Source of the DNA: Desulfobacterales bacterium
Lineage (GTDB): Bacteria > Desulfobacterota > Desulfobacteria > Desulfobacterales > Desulfosarcinaceae
Assembly (NCBI GenBank): GCA_016218685.1
Contig: JACRDD010000004.1
Span: 62,001 to 126,000, forward strand
DNA: 64,000 nt
Direction of reading: 5' to 3'
Part shown: positions 27,516 to 35,201 of the stretch, piece by piece
How positions within the stretch are numbered: position 1 is the stretch's first letter
Layout: every line of letters begins with the position of its first letter
Position numbers and translations under genes: made by a program
The notes under the pieces: generated by a model
Seen by the model: the letters and a program-made list of their open reading frames with translations, nothing else
Databases searched by the model: none
What the model was told of the DNA's origin: nothing

Positions 27516-28007
27516 TTACCAAAACTTGAGGTTGATGCGGCCTTTGACCTTCATCAACTCTTCGGTGGTCTGTCGCAGGCGGCGGGCCAGAATCTCGGAC
27601 ATGAGGCGATAGAAAACATAGCCGAAAGCCTGTTTTTCGGTGCCGGTCAGCTTCTCAAGGTAGAAGATATCGGTGGCCAGGCAGACCGTATCGGTGACGG
27701 CAAAGGCCGAGGCCGAGCGCCGGGAGCTGTCCAGGGCGCCCATTTCGCCGAACACTTCGCCCTTGCGGGACAGCACCACCAGCTCTTTGCCGCCTTTGCT
27801 GATGCGGATCTGGCCGTACATCAAAAAATATAGCCAGGTATCCGAATGGCCTTCCTCCACGATGCACTCACCGGGTTTGTATTTGCGGATCTTGCTCATC
27901 TCCAGCAGCCGGTTGAGCTCCTGCTCTTCAAACGATTCCAACACCGGGATGTTTTTGAGATTGTCCACCATGTTGGTTTTGCTGTCTAAAAAGCTGGTTT
28001 CCTGCAT
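27516..28007 (-). CDS. Cyclic-nucleotide-binding-domain protein (no DNA-binding domain)
   Basis: A 163-residue single-domain protein. Residues 20-140 form the CAP/CRP beta-roll: IVEEGHSDTWLYFLMYGQIR and GEVFGEMGALDSSRRSASAFA, the phosphate-binding-cassette position with Gly-Glu and Arg-Arg. No helix-turn-helix follows, unlike CRP, so it probably acts on a protein partner or as a ligand sink. Neighbours (an aminotransferase, truA) give no clue. The ligand is unknown. Confidence 0.85.
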   Translation of the reverse strand: MQETSFLDSKTNMVDNLKNIPVLESFEEQELNRLLEMSKIRKYKPGECIVEEGHSDTWLYFLMYGQIRISKGGKELVVLSRKGEVFGEMGALDSSRRSASAFAVTDTVCLATDIFYLEKLTGTEKQAFGYVFYRLMSEILARRLRQTTEELMKVKGRINLKFW

Positions 28008-28099
28008 ACTCCGTCCTCGCGCATAGGGTGATTGGATGTCTTACTCTTTATCGGCCCTTGACGCGCGAACATGAGCGCAAAAAATCGCCATAAAAATCG

Positions 28100-28840
28100 T
28101 CAATAGATGACCCGGGCCAGGCAAAGGCCCTGGGGCGGCGCAGTGGGAGCCGCCTTGCGCCGATCATGGGAATGCAAAATCGATAAGATATCGTCGGGCG
28201 GCATCTGTCCCAAGCCTATGGCCACCAGGGTGCCGGTAATGTTGCGGACCATATAGCGCAGGAAGCCATTGGCTTCGATGTCGAAGTGGATGTGGTCGCC
28301 GTCCGCGCGGCGCACCTCGGCCCGGGTCACATGGCGCACGGTGTGCGCCCGCGGACTGCCCGTGCCTTCGAAGGCCTTGAAGTCCTTTTCCCCTACCAGG
28401 TGGGCTGCGGCCGTCGCCATGGCCGCTACATCCAGGGGTGCCCGCAGCCACCACGCATAGTGCCGGCCGATGGCGGCCGGCAAAGGATGGTTGCGAATCG
28501 TATAACGGTAGAATTTTGCGCGGACATCATAACGGGCATGAAAGGCGAGGGGCACTTCGCTGCACTCATGGATGACGATGTCGGGCGGCAGAAGGCTGTT
28601 GAGGCCCTTGTGGAACGCCTGGGGCGCGATGGCGGTGGCGCAGGTGAAGTTGGCCGTCTGTCCCAGGGCATGCACACCGGCGTCGGTGCGTCCCGAGCCG
28701 ATGAGCGTCACCGCCTGGCGGGTCATGGTAGTTAGGGCGGTTTCGATGGCCTCTTGGATGGTGCGGCCGTTGGGCTGGCGTTGCCAGCCGTGCCAGGCGG
28801 TGCCGTCATACTCGATGACCAGCTTGAAATTTCTAAGCAT
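28100..28840 (-). CDS. truA: tRNA pseudouridine(38-40) synthase
   Basis: Modifies uridines 38-40 in the anticodon stem-loop of tRNAs. The catalytic Asp lies in GSGRTDAGVHALGQ; other conserved parts are EYDGTAWHGWQRQPNGRTIQ and FLRYMVRNITGTLV. I use ATG 28840 (246 residues); a longer start at 28975 would lie inside the AEC transporter gene. It overlaps that gene by 8 bases, so the order on the minus strand is selenoprotein, AEC carrier, truA. Confidence 0.94.
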   Translation of the reverse strand: MLRNFKLVIEYDGTAWHGWQRQPNGRTIQEAIETALTTMTRQAVTLIGSGRTDAGVHALGQTANFTCATAIAPQAFHKGLNSLLPPDIVIHECSEVPLAFHARYDVRAKFYRYTIRNHPLPAAIGRHYAWWLRAPLDVAAMATAAAHLVGEKDFKAFEGTGSPRAHTVRHVTRAEVRRADGDHIHFDIEANGFLRYMVRNITGTLVAIGLGQMPPDDILSILHSHDRRKAAPTAPPQGLCLARVIY

Positions 28841-29756
28841 GCAGCCACCACAGGGCCGCCGAGAGCGAAAGGAAGGAAAGGGCGGTGGAGACCACCACTG
28901 CCGCCGCGGCAAAATCGGTATCGCTGCCCAACTGGGACGAGAGCACATAGATGGCCGTGGAGGTGGGCAGGGCAAGGAAAATCAGGCCCACACCCCAATC
29001 GGTGCCGGTGACACCGAAAAAACGCAGAAATCCGTATCCCACCACCGGCAGCAGCACCAGTTTGAACGCGGCGCCCACGGTGGCCAGCGTCAGGTGACTC
29101 TTGAGGCTCCCCAGGGTCAGGCTGCCGCCCACCGAGATCAACGCCAGGGGCAAGGTGACCGAGACCCCCAGGCGCAGGGTGTTCTCGAGAAAGGCGGGCA
29201 AGGTGTTGACCCAGCGGGCAAAGAGCAGGCCGGCGGCGCATCCGATCACCAGGGGATTGGTCAGCATGGCGCGTACCGTCAGGCGCAGCCGGGCGCGCCA
29301 GTGGCTGGGCTGGCCGGAAAACCAGATCAGGGTGGCGACCGCCAGCAGGTTGATCAAGGGGATCACTCCCCCGATAAGAATGCCGAATTGGGCCACGCCG
29401 CCCTCGCCCAGGCGGCTGAGGATCACCGCCATGCCCACATAGGTGTTGAAACGGTAGCAACTCTGGGAAAACCCGCCGGCCTGAAAGGCCGGCACCTTCA
29501 TGGCCCATATGTACAGGGCGCTGAGCAGATAAATGACGCCCACCGCACAGGCCGCGGCCAGAAACAACGGCACCGCCTGGGCGGCGAAACGCTGGTCGGC
29601 CGTGCCGATTTTCCAGAAGAGCATGGCCGGAAAGAAGATGTAGTAGATCAACCGATCGGTGGCGGCCAGGAAACGCGCATCGGTCAGTCCGCGTTGTTTG
29701 AGGATCACGCCCAGCAGGATCAAGGCAAAGACGGGAAAGAGGTGCTGGATGACCAT
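28833..29756 (-). CDS. AEC-family (auxin efflux carrier-type) transporter
   Basis: A 307-residue inner-membrane protein with about ten predicted spans, starting MVIQHLFPVFALILLGVILK. The conserved segment VIGCAAGLLFARWVN and the C-terminal spans fit the AEC/auxin efflux carrier family. In bacteria these often export organic acids, but the substrate here is unknown. The ATG is separated by one base from the stop of the small selenoprotein gene, so its translation may depend on ribosomes that finish that gene. Confidence 0.87.
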   Translation of the reverse strand: MVIQHLFPVFALILLGVILKQRGLTDARFLAATDRLIYYIFFPAMLFWKIGTADQRFAAQAVPLFLAAACAVGVIYLLSALYIWAMKVPAFQAGGFSQSCYRFNTYVGMAVILSRLGEGGVAQFGILIGGVIPLINLLAVATLIWFSGQPSHWRARLRLTVRAMLTNPLVIGCAAGLLFARWVNTLPAFLENTLRLGVSVTLPLALISVGGSLTLGSLKSHLTLATVGAAFKLVLLPVVGYGFLRFFGVTGTDWGVGLIFLALPTSTAIYVLSSQLGSDTDFAAAAVVVSTALSFLSLSAALWWLHA

Positions 29757-29757
29757 A

Positions 29758-29946
29758 TTAAAACCGATTGCAGATCAGGTTGCCCAAGGCCGCCTCGGTG
29801 CGCTCATCTATTTGATCGAGCAGGTCGGCCAGATCGTAAGCTTGGCTGCAAGCCTTGCAGCGCCACTGCACCTTGCGTCAGGTGCGCTGTTGGGTCAGCG
29901 GCGACCGGCAGCGGGGGCAATGGAATGTGGGGGCCTCGAAACGCAT
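29758..29946 (-). CDS. Small dual-CXXC selenoprotein (in-frame TGA read as Sec, predicted)
   Basis: ATG 29946 has AGAGGTG eight bases upstream and opens a 63-codon frame to TAA 29760-29758, interrupted only by TGA at 29880-29878 (codon 23). Before the TGA is a CXXC (FHCPRCRSPL). After it come a second CXXC (RCKACSQAYDLADLLDQI) and a coherent acidic C-terminus, giving 62 residues. The zinc-ribbon pattern spans both halves, which argues against a chance stop. A 7-bp hairpin follows the TGA at SECIS distance (29861-29845). selA in this window shows that Sec decoding exists. The family resembles proteins annotated elsewhere as dual CXXC motif small (seleno)protein; that link is from memory. A simple nonsense mutation is the main alternative. 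Confidence 0.75.
29845..29861 (-). promoter_or_regulatory. SECIS-like hairpin
   Basis: GCTGCAA-GGC-TTGCAGC forms a perfect 7-bp stem. It starts 16 bases after the in-frame TGA and has G at the first two loop positions, as expected for bacterial SECIS elements. It lies within the coding sequence, also as expected. A competing smaller stem (TGCAG/CTGCA) overlaps its left arm. Confidence 0.6.
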
Positions 29947-30089
29947 CGTTCACCTCTGTTGTTCAATGGGAACTATCTATTGAAAATCCCACCGGTTGAC
30001 AACCAAAAACGCAAATTGACATTTGGGCACATATGCATCATGAAGGCTTTTTTGGCCCACGCTATTCTTAAACTTGAACGGAGGCCCTT

Positions 30090-31283
30090 GTGAATCAACC
30101 CATCCAATGCCCAGGTTTTCAGGCGGCCGGTGTGGCCGCCGGAATTAAGAAGAAAGCCGGTCTGCTCGATTTGGGGCTGATCTACTCCCAGGTGCCGGAC
30201 ACGACGGTGGCGGGCATGTTCACCCGCAACCGCGTCATGGCCGCGCCGGTGGTGCTCACTAAAGAACGAGCGGCCAAGGGCTCGGCCCGGGCCATTATTG
30301 CCAATGCCGGCTGCGCCAATTGCTGCACCGGCCCCCAGGGCATGGCCCACGCCAAGCGCATGACCGCCGGCGCGGCTGCGGGTCTGAATCTGACCGACGA
30401 ACAGGTGCTGGTGGCCTCTACCGGCACCATCGGCCTGACCCTGCCCATCGACAAGGTCCAGGCGGCCCTGCCGACGTTGATTGGGCAACTGCAACCAGAC
30501 GGTTTTGAAAATTTTTCCCGTGCCATCATGACCACCGACACGGTGCCCAAGCTGGTTCAACGCCGGGGTTCCCTGGATGGCCGGCCTTTCACGGCGTTGG
30601 CCGTGGCCAAGGGGGCGGGCATGATCCGGCCCGACTTGGCCACCATGTTTTGCTTCGTCTGCACGGATGTGGCTGCATCGGCCGAAGCGTTGCAAAGCAT
30701 GCTGCGGGCTTCGGTGGACCGCACCCTCAACCGCATCACCATCGACGGCGACACCAGCACCAACGATACGGTACTGATCTTGGCCAACGGCGTTTCCGGC
30801 GCCGTGGTGCGCAGCGCCGAGCAGCAGCGGATTTTTCAGGCAGTGCTCGATGACCTGCTCATGGACGTGGCCCGTCGCTTGGTCAAGGACGGCGAAGGCG
30901 TGACCAAGGTGGTGGAAATCAAGGTGCAGGGGGCACCCTCGGACGCCGCGGCCTTGAAAGTGGCCGAAACCGTGGCCCATTCGCCTCTGGTCAAGACCGC
31001 CTTTTTCGGCCAGGACGCCAACTGGGGACGCATCCTGGGGGCGGCCGGCCGGGCCGGCGTGGCAATCGACCCCGAGCGCATCGATGTGCTCTTCGACGGC
31101 GTGCAGATGGTCAAGGCCGGCCAGGGTTGCGGGCAGGCCGCCGAGGACCAGGTGACCGCCGTCATGCGCCGGCCGGAGTTCACCGTCACCATCGATCTGC
31201 ATCTGGGTTCGGGAGCCGGTTCCATGCTGACCTGCGATTTTTCGGTGGATTACGTGCGCATCAATGCGGATTACCGCTCTTAG
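30090..31283 (+). CDS. argJ: Bifunctional ornithine acetyltransferase/N-acetylglutamate synthase
   Basis: ArgJ recycles acetyl groups in arginine synthesis. The 397-residue precursor contains the self-cleavage site LATM with Thr185 as predicted nucleophile (KGAGMIRPDLATMFCF). Other conserved parts are STGTIG and ITIDGDTSTNDT, and the C-terminus ends in DYVRINADYRS. Translation starts at GTG 30090 behind GGAGG. No other arg genes are near. Confidence 0.95.
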   Translation: MNQPIQCPGFQAAGVAAGIKKKAGLLDLGLIYSQVPDTTVAGMFTRNRVMAAPVVLTKERAAKGSARAIIANAGCANCCTGPQGMAHAKRMTAGAAAGLNLTDEQVLVASTGTIGLTLPIDKVQAALPTLIGQLQPDGFENFSRAIMTTDTVPKLVQRRGSLDGRPFTALAVAKGAGMIRPDLATMFCFVCTDVAASAEALQSMLRASVDRTLNRITIDGDTSTNDTVLILANGVSGAVVRSAEQQRIFQAVLDDLLMDVARRLVKDGEGVTKVVEIKVQGAPSDAAALKVAETVAHSPLVKTAFFGQDANWGRILGAAGRAGVAIDPERIDVLFDGVQMVKAGQGCGQAAEDQVTAVMRRPEFTVTIDLHLGSGAGSMLTCDFSVDYVRINADYRS

Positions 31284-31296
31284 GAAGAATACTTTC

Positions 31297-32061
31297 ATGA
31301 CATCCATGCGGCTGCAAAAATGGCTCTCCGAAACCGGGGTGTGCTCCCGGCGCCATGGGGAGATTTTCATCCAGGAAGGCCGCGTACGGGTCAACGGCAA
31401 GGTCGTTAAGGAGTTGGGCTCCAAGATCGATCCGGCCAAAGATCGCGTGGAGGTCGATGGCCGGCTCCTCCGGCCGCCCCAGGAGAAGGTATACCTGGCC
31501 CTGCACAAGCCCCGGGGCTACGTGACCAGCGTGCACCACACCGGCCACCAGGTGGTGATGGAACTGGTCGATCTGCCCCAGCGCGTCTACCCCGTGGGCC
31601 GTCTGGATAAAGAGTCCACCGGCCTGCTGCTGCTCACCAACGACGGCCGTTTGCACAACCAGCTCTCCCATCCCTCCTTCGACCATGAAAAGGAGTACGA
31701 AGTGGCCGTGGAGCGTCCCATCACAGACGATACCCTCAAACAATTGGCCGACGGCGTGCCGCTCGATGGCCGACTGACGCGGCCGGCCCAGGTCCGCCGC
31801 CTCTCCGGCCGGCGCTTTCTGATCGTGCTGCAGGAGGGACGCAACCGCCAGATCCGGCGCATGGTGACCCATGTGGGGCATAAGGTCAAACGGCTCAAGC
31901 GTATCCGGGTGGCCCATATCCGCCTGGGCAGCATGCCCGAGGGCGCCTGGCGTTATCTGACCGCCGTTGAATTGAAGAAACTGCTGCGTGTTTTAGATCT
32001 CAATGGGGCTGGTAATGAATTTAAAGATGCGCCCCCTTCCGGTAGAGATGTTGGAGAATGA
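31297..32061 (+). CDS. 16S/23S rRNA pseudouridine synthase, RsuA/RluB family
   Basis: An S4 RNA-binding domain (MRLQKWLSETGVCSRRHGEI) precedes a pseudouridine synthase domain with the catalytic Asp in VGRLDKESTGLLLLTNDGRL and EGRNRQIRRMVTHVG. The C-terminus ends with about 25 extra residues. Site specificity (RluB, RluE or RsuA) cannot be fixed from this. I start at ATG 31297, with AGGA upstream; ATG 31306 is also possible. It follows argJ closely and its end overlaps the convergent ATPase gene by 41 bases. Confidence 0.88.
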   Translation: MTSMRLQKWLSETGVCSRRHGEIFIQEGRVRVNGKVVKELGSKIDPAKDRVEVDGRLLRPPQEKVYLALHKPRGYVTSVHHTGHQVVMELVDLPQRVYPVGRLDKESTGLLLLTNDGRLHNQLSHPSFDHEKEYEVAVERPITDDTLKQLADGVPLDGRLTRPAQVRRLSGRRFLIVLQEGRNRQIRRMVTHVGHKVKRLKRIRVAHIRLGSMPEGAWRYLTAVELKKLLRVLDLNGAGNEFKDAPPSGRDVGE

Positions 32062-32590
32062 AATCGGCACGCTGGTCGATGCCCATCACCGGCACTCTCA
32101 CGACGGCATACCCGAGCAGCTCGTAGCATTCGGTCAGCATCGCCTCCAGGCGGGCGGCGCCCTCCGCGTCTTCCGAGCGCACGGTGTCTTGCTCGAAGGC
32201 CAGGCGCTCCAGCAGAAAGATGGTCTCGTAGCGCACGGTCCGGCTGTGGCGCAGCGGTTCGGCAGGGTCCAGACCTTCGAAACGATAGTAGGCGACGCTG
32301 TCGGGCACAGCCCGGTCCATGAAGATCAATCGATCCCGGGGCAGCGCCGTTTCAAGCGCCACCTTCGCAATCAGGATTCTCTGCTCGAATCCTAAGGGAT
32401 CGGCCTTGATCTGAGGCAAAGTCAATCCCTGGGCCAGGCACTGGTCAATGTATGCCCGGGCCGTTTCGGGTACCACCCGATGACCCCGCCCTGCAAGGGC
32501 TTGAATCAAGGTGGTCTTCCCGGAGCAAGGCGCGCCGGTGATCACCTGCCAGCGGGTGGCGCTGGAACTGCTTCGCACGGGAACCTCCAT
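32021..32590 (-). CDS. AAA_28-type ATPase/kinase-like protein
   Basis: A 189-residue P-loop protein (ATG 32590; a GTG two codons upstream is possible). Walker A is TGAPCSGKTTLIQAL. Other visible parts are VVPETARAYIDQ, IFMDRAVPDSVAYY (Walker B-like) and a lid region RSEDAEGAARLE. This matches the AAA_28 / NadR-kinase-like ATPase family, whose substrates are mostly unknown. It is isolated and convergent with the pseudouridine synthase gene. Confidence 0.78.
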   Translation of the reverse strand: MEVPVRSSSSATRWQVITGAPCSGKTTLIQALAGRGHRVVPETARAYIDQCLAQGLTLPQIKADPLGFEQRILIAKVALETALPRDRLIFMDRAVPDSVAYYRFEGLDPAEPLRHSRTVRYETIFLLERLAFEQDTVRSEDAEGAARLEAMLTECYELLGYAVVRVPVMGIDQRADFILQHLYRKGAHL

Positions 32591-32666
32591 GGTCACTGCC
32601 TTTCACTACGGGTTATACCCAGCTTCCTGTAACCATCCATGCTTTTCATCTTTTCGGCGCTACCTC

Positions 32667-32696
32667 TTGTCTTTGAGGAGGATTTCCTTATATAAA
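32667..32696 (+). promoter_or_regulatory. Possible sigma-70 promoter for the nucleotide-sugar dehydrogenase
   Basis: TTGTCT (4/6), an 18-base spacer and TATAAA (5/6) within an AT-rich stretch. The start point would be near 32703, about 70 bases before the ATG at 32775. The spacer is at the upper limit. Confidence 0.4.
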
Positions 32697-32774
32697 ACAG
32701 GCACGCATTAATGAAGCCCTATCTTCCGCCAAGGCTTCGGTCAATATGGTTCAAATCAAGAAAGGTTTAAGCTT

Positions 32775-34085
32775 ATGGTCACGTTTGACTCCTTGCAATC
32801 CCGGAAGGACAAGATCGCCGTCGTGGGTTTGGGTTATGTGGGACTTCCCCTGGCCGTGCATCTGGCCGATCATTTCGATGTGGTGGGCTATGACATGAAG
32901 CAATCCCGCGTGGTGGAACTGCGCGAGGGCCATGACCGCACCCTGGAAGTAGAAGATGCGCAGCTCTCGAAGCCCTCGTTGGTCTACACCAGCCAGGTCC
33001 AGGATCTGGCCCAATGCCGGCTGATCATCGTGGCGGTACCGACGCCCATCGACCAGTACAATCGGCCGGACTTCACCCCCCTGTACGGCGCGTCCCGGGC
33101 TGCTGGCCGGCATTTGCAAAAGGGAAGCTGCGTGGTTTTCGAATCCACGGTTTATCCGGGTGCCACCGAAGAAGAGTGTTTGCCCATCCTGGAAAAGGAG
33201 TCCGGGCTGCGCTTCGGCCAGGATTTTACCCTGGGTTACTCCCCCGAGCGCATCAACCCCGGCGACAAGGTGCATACCCTCGCCAAGGTGACCAAAATCG
33301 TCTCCGGCTCCGACCCGGCCACCACGGACATGCTGGTCAAGGTCTACGGCTCGGTGGTCCAGGCCGGTATTCACCGGGCCTCGAGCATCAAAGTGGCCGA
33401 GGCGGCCAAGGTCATCGAGAATACCCAGCGCGATTTGAATATCGCCCTGATGAACGAACTGGCCAAGATCTTCAACATCATGGGGATCGATACCTTGGAA
33501 GTATTGGAAGCGGCCGGCAGCAAATGGAATTTTCTGCCCTTCCGTCCCGGCATGGTGGGTGGTCACTGCATCGGCGTCGATCCCTACTACCTGACCTTCA
33601 AGGCCGAGTCCCTGGGATATCATCCGGAGATTATCCTCGCCGGCCGGCGCATCAACGACGGCATGGGCAAGTATGCGGCCGAGCGGGTGGTGAAGATGCT
33701 GATTCAGGCCGGCAAAGCGGTCAAAGGCGCCAAGGTGGCGGTGCTGGGCATCACTTTCAAGGAGGATGTGCCTGACCTGCGCAATACCCGCGTGGTGGAC
33801 ATCGTCCGCGAGCTGAAAGACTTCGGCATCAACGTGCTGGTGCACGATCCCATGGCCGACGGCGAAGAGTCCATTGAACACTACGGTATCGCCTTGAGCC
33901 CTCTGGACCAGCTCAAGGGCGCCGACGCCGTGGTTCTGGCCGTGATGCATCGGGCCTACCGCGAAATGGGTTTGGCGGGCATTGGCGCACTGTGCACCAA
34001 TGGCCATCCCATCGTCGTGGATGTCAAAAGTCTTTTCAATAAGCCGGAAGCCGACCGGCTGGGCATCACCTATTGGCGGTTGTAG
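32775..34085 (+). CDS. Nucleotide-sugar dehydrogenase (TviB/WbpO-like)
   Basis: Oxidises a UDP-hexose or UDP-N-acetylhexosamine at C6 to the uronate, for surface polysaccharide. The 436 residues have the NAD Rossmann motif VVGLGYVGLPLAVH and the catalytic Cys in MVGGHCIGVDPYYLTF. SLGYHPEIILAGRRINDGM is more like TviB/WbpO UDP-GalNAc dehydrogenases than UDP-glucose dehydrogenase. It is an orphan here, with no glycosyltransferase cluster. A hairpin follows it at 34125-34175. Confidence 0.88.
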   Translation: MVTFDSLQSRKDKIAVVGLGYVGLPLAVHLADHFDVVGYDMKQSRVVELREGHDRTLEVEDAQLSKPSLVYTSQVQDLAQCRLIIVAVPTPIDQYNRPDFTPLYGASRAAGRHLQKGSCVVFESTVYPGATEEECLPILEKESGLRFGQDFTLGYSPERINPGDKVHTLAKVTKIVSGSDPATTDMLVKVYGSVVQAGIHRASSIKVAEAAKVIENTQRDLNIALMNELAKIFNIMGIDTLEVLEAAGSKWNFLPFRPGMVGGHCIGVDPYYLTFKAESLGYHPEIILAGRRINDGMGKYAAERVVKMLIQAGKAVKGAKVAVLGITFKEDVPDLRNTRVVDIVRELKDFGINVLVHDPMADGEESIEHYGIALSPLDQLKGADAVVLAVMHRAYREMGLAGIGALCTNGHPIVVDVKSLFNKPEADRLGITYWRL

Positions 34086-34124
34086 AAAACGGAGAATGCG
34101 GCCGCAACGCCGATCGGTATAGAA

Positions 34125-34175
34125 GGGTCTGGTCTATCAAAATGACAATCCCGGGAAAACGCCAGACCCCTTTCC
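34125..34175 (+). terminator. Probable terminator after the nucleotide-sugar dehydrogenase
   Basis: GGGTCTGG (34125-34132) and CCAGACCC (34162-34169) form an 8-bp stem with a long loop, followed by CTTTCCT. The loop and the mixed T-run make it a moderate candidate. Confidence 0.4.
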
Positions 34176-34265
34176 TATCAAAAAGAACACCCGCGGAAGC
34201 GACTTTGGGCGCATCAATCAGAAAATATCCATTATTCCATGCGGTTTGGACGACCCTTGGGGCGC

Positions 34266-34282
34266 TGGCACATCCATTGCTT
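34266..34282 (+). promoter_or_regulatory. Consensus sigma-54 (-24/-12) promoter
   Basis: TGGCAC-ATCCA-TTGCTT matches the sigma-54 consensus TGGCAC-N5-TTGCW at every defined position. GG is at 34267-34268 and GC at 34279-34280. The start point would be near 34292, about 67 bases before the Cys-rich gene at 34359. Sigma-54 promoters need an activator; two activators are encoded at 37108 and 38725. The activator for this one is unknown. Confidence 0.75.
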
Positions 34283-34358
34283 TATACCAAACCAATCAAG
34301 GCCGACCGAGCCTGCAACCCGAAAGCAGCAACGGCTTTGTAGAAAAGGATGATATCCC

Positions 34359-34640
34359 ATGATCGCCGAAACCCCTAAACGACTGCCGGAAAACCTGGGC
34401 ATGCCCTGTTATGCCTGTGAATCGCGACCCGCCACGCATGTATGCCGCTACAAGATCGACGAGCTGGGCATTCAGGTTTGCCTGTGTAGCGAATGTATGC
34501 AAATAGATACCCAGCGTTTGTTGAAAAGCACCATCGGCATTCAGGACGTGGTCTATCCCAGCGCCAGCAATTACCTCGTTCGGAAGAGCTCACCCGCTGC
34601 CAGGCCCTGGCAAGCGGAGAGAATTCAGGAGGGCGTTTGA
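34359..34640 (+). CDS. Small zinc-ribbon-like Cys-rich protein
   Basis: A 93-residue protein with Cys pairs in MPCYACESRP, HVCRYK and QVCLCSECMQID. The CxxC spacing suggests metal binding. The rest (SAMPLES such as KSTIGIQDVVYPSASNY) has no family I recognise. Its TGA overlaps the start of the membrane-protein gene at 34637, making a two-gene unit behind the sigma-54 promoter. Its job may be regulatory or redox, but nothing in the sequence proves this. Confidence 0.65.
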   Translation: MIAETPKRLPENLGMPCYACESRPATHVCRYKIDELGIQVCLCSECMQIDTQRLLKSTIGIQDVVYPSASNYLVRKSSPAARPWQAERIQEGV

Positions 34641-34996
34641 CCCACGCCATCAAAGGTGCGCTTCTGTCCGGGCTGGTGTATCCAGGGCTCGGGCAGATCT
34701 CCTTAAAACACTACCTGCGCGGCCTGGCCTTTTTGTTGGCCGCCACGCTGGGAATGGTCGCCGCGGTGGTCCAGGCGACCCGCATGGCTTTAGGTATCCT
34801 TGGGGATCTCGATTTGAGCCGCGGCGCAGTCGGTCTGGAGCAGATCTTCCAAGCCGCCCATCAGGCGGTGGCCGAAGCCAGTACCGGCCGTTTCAAAATT
34901 GCCATCGCGCTGATTCTCTTCTCTTGGATCATCAGTACCGTGGACGCCTACCTGCTTGGCCGTCGCCTGGATCGTGCCACTCCCACCCCGCAATAG
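34637..34996 (+). CDS. Small membrane protein (TM2/DUF5683-like)
   Basis: A 119-residue protein from TTG 34637, behind GGAGGG about six bases upstream and overlapping the previous stop. Two or three hydrophobic spans are visible. The first hairpin has LSGLVYPGLGQISLKHYLRG, with the PGLGQ turn typical of TM2-like small membrane proteins; then come GLAFLLAATLGMVAAVV and ALILFSWIISTVDAYLL. No function is known. A longer reading frame starting at 34493 overlaps the Cys-rich gene and is rejected. Confidence 0.65.
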   Translation: MTHAIKGALLSGLVYPGLGQISLKHYLRGLAFLLAATLGMVAAVVQATRMALGILGDLDLSRGAVGLEQIFQAAHQAVAEASTGRFKIAIALILFSWIISTVDAYLLGRRLDRATPTPQ

Positions 34997-35201
34997 CAAG
35001 GTTCGCCGTATCTTCTTTCGCCTCGCCCTGCGCGATCCGCTTAATTCTCCCGCGCCACCTTGGCATAAAGCAAATCTGTAACAGAAATAACGCTCCGCTG
35101 AAACGTTAGGCCACCTTAATTCTTGCGCACCGATGGGCTTTGGGGTAAGTTCGCGCCTTTTGTCTCAATAGAAGTAAAGCCCCCTGGAGAGGATCGTACC
35201 G

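Noticed and set aside
29996..30021. Two TTGACA hexamers as an argJ promoter
   Set aside because: No acceptable -10 lies 16-18 bases downstream of either one. The region may hold a promoter but the sequence does not show it.
34637..34640. TGA of the Cys-rich gene as a second selenocysteine codon
   Set aside because: The TGA lies in a different frame from the downstream membrane gene, and no SECIS-like hairpin or continuing family sequence follows in frame.
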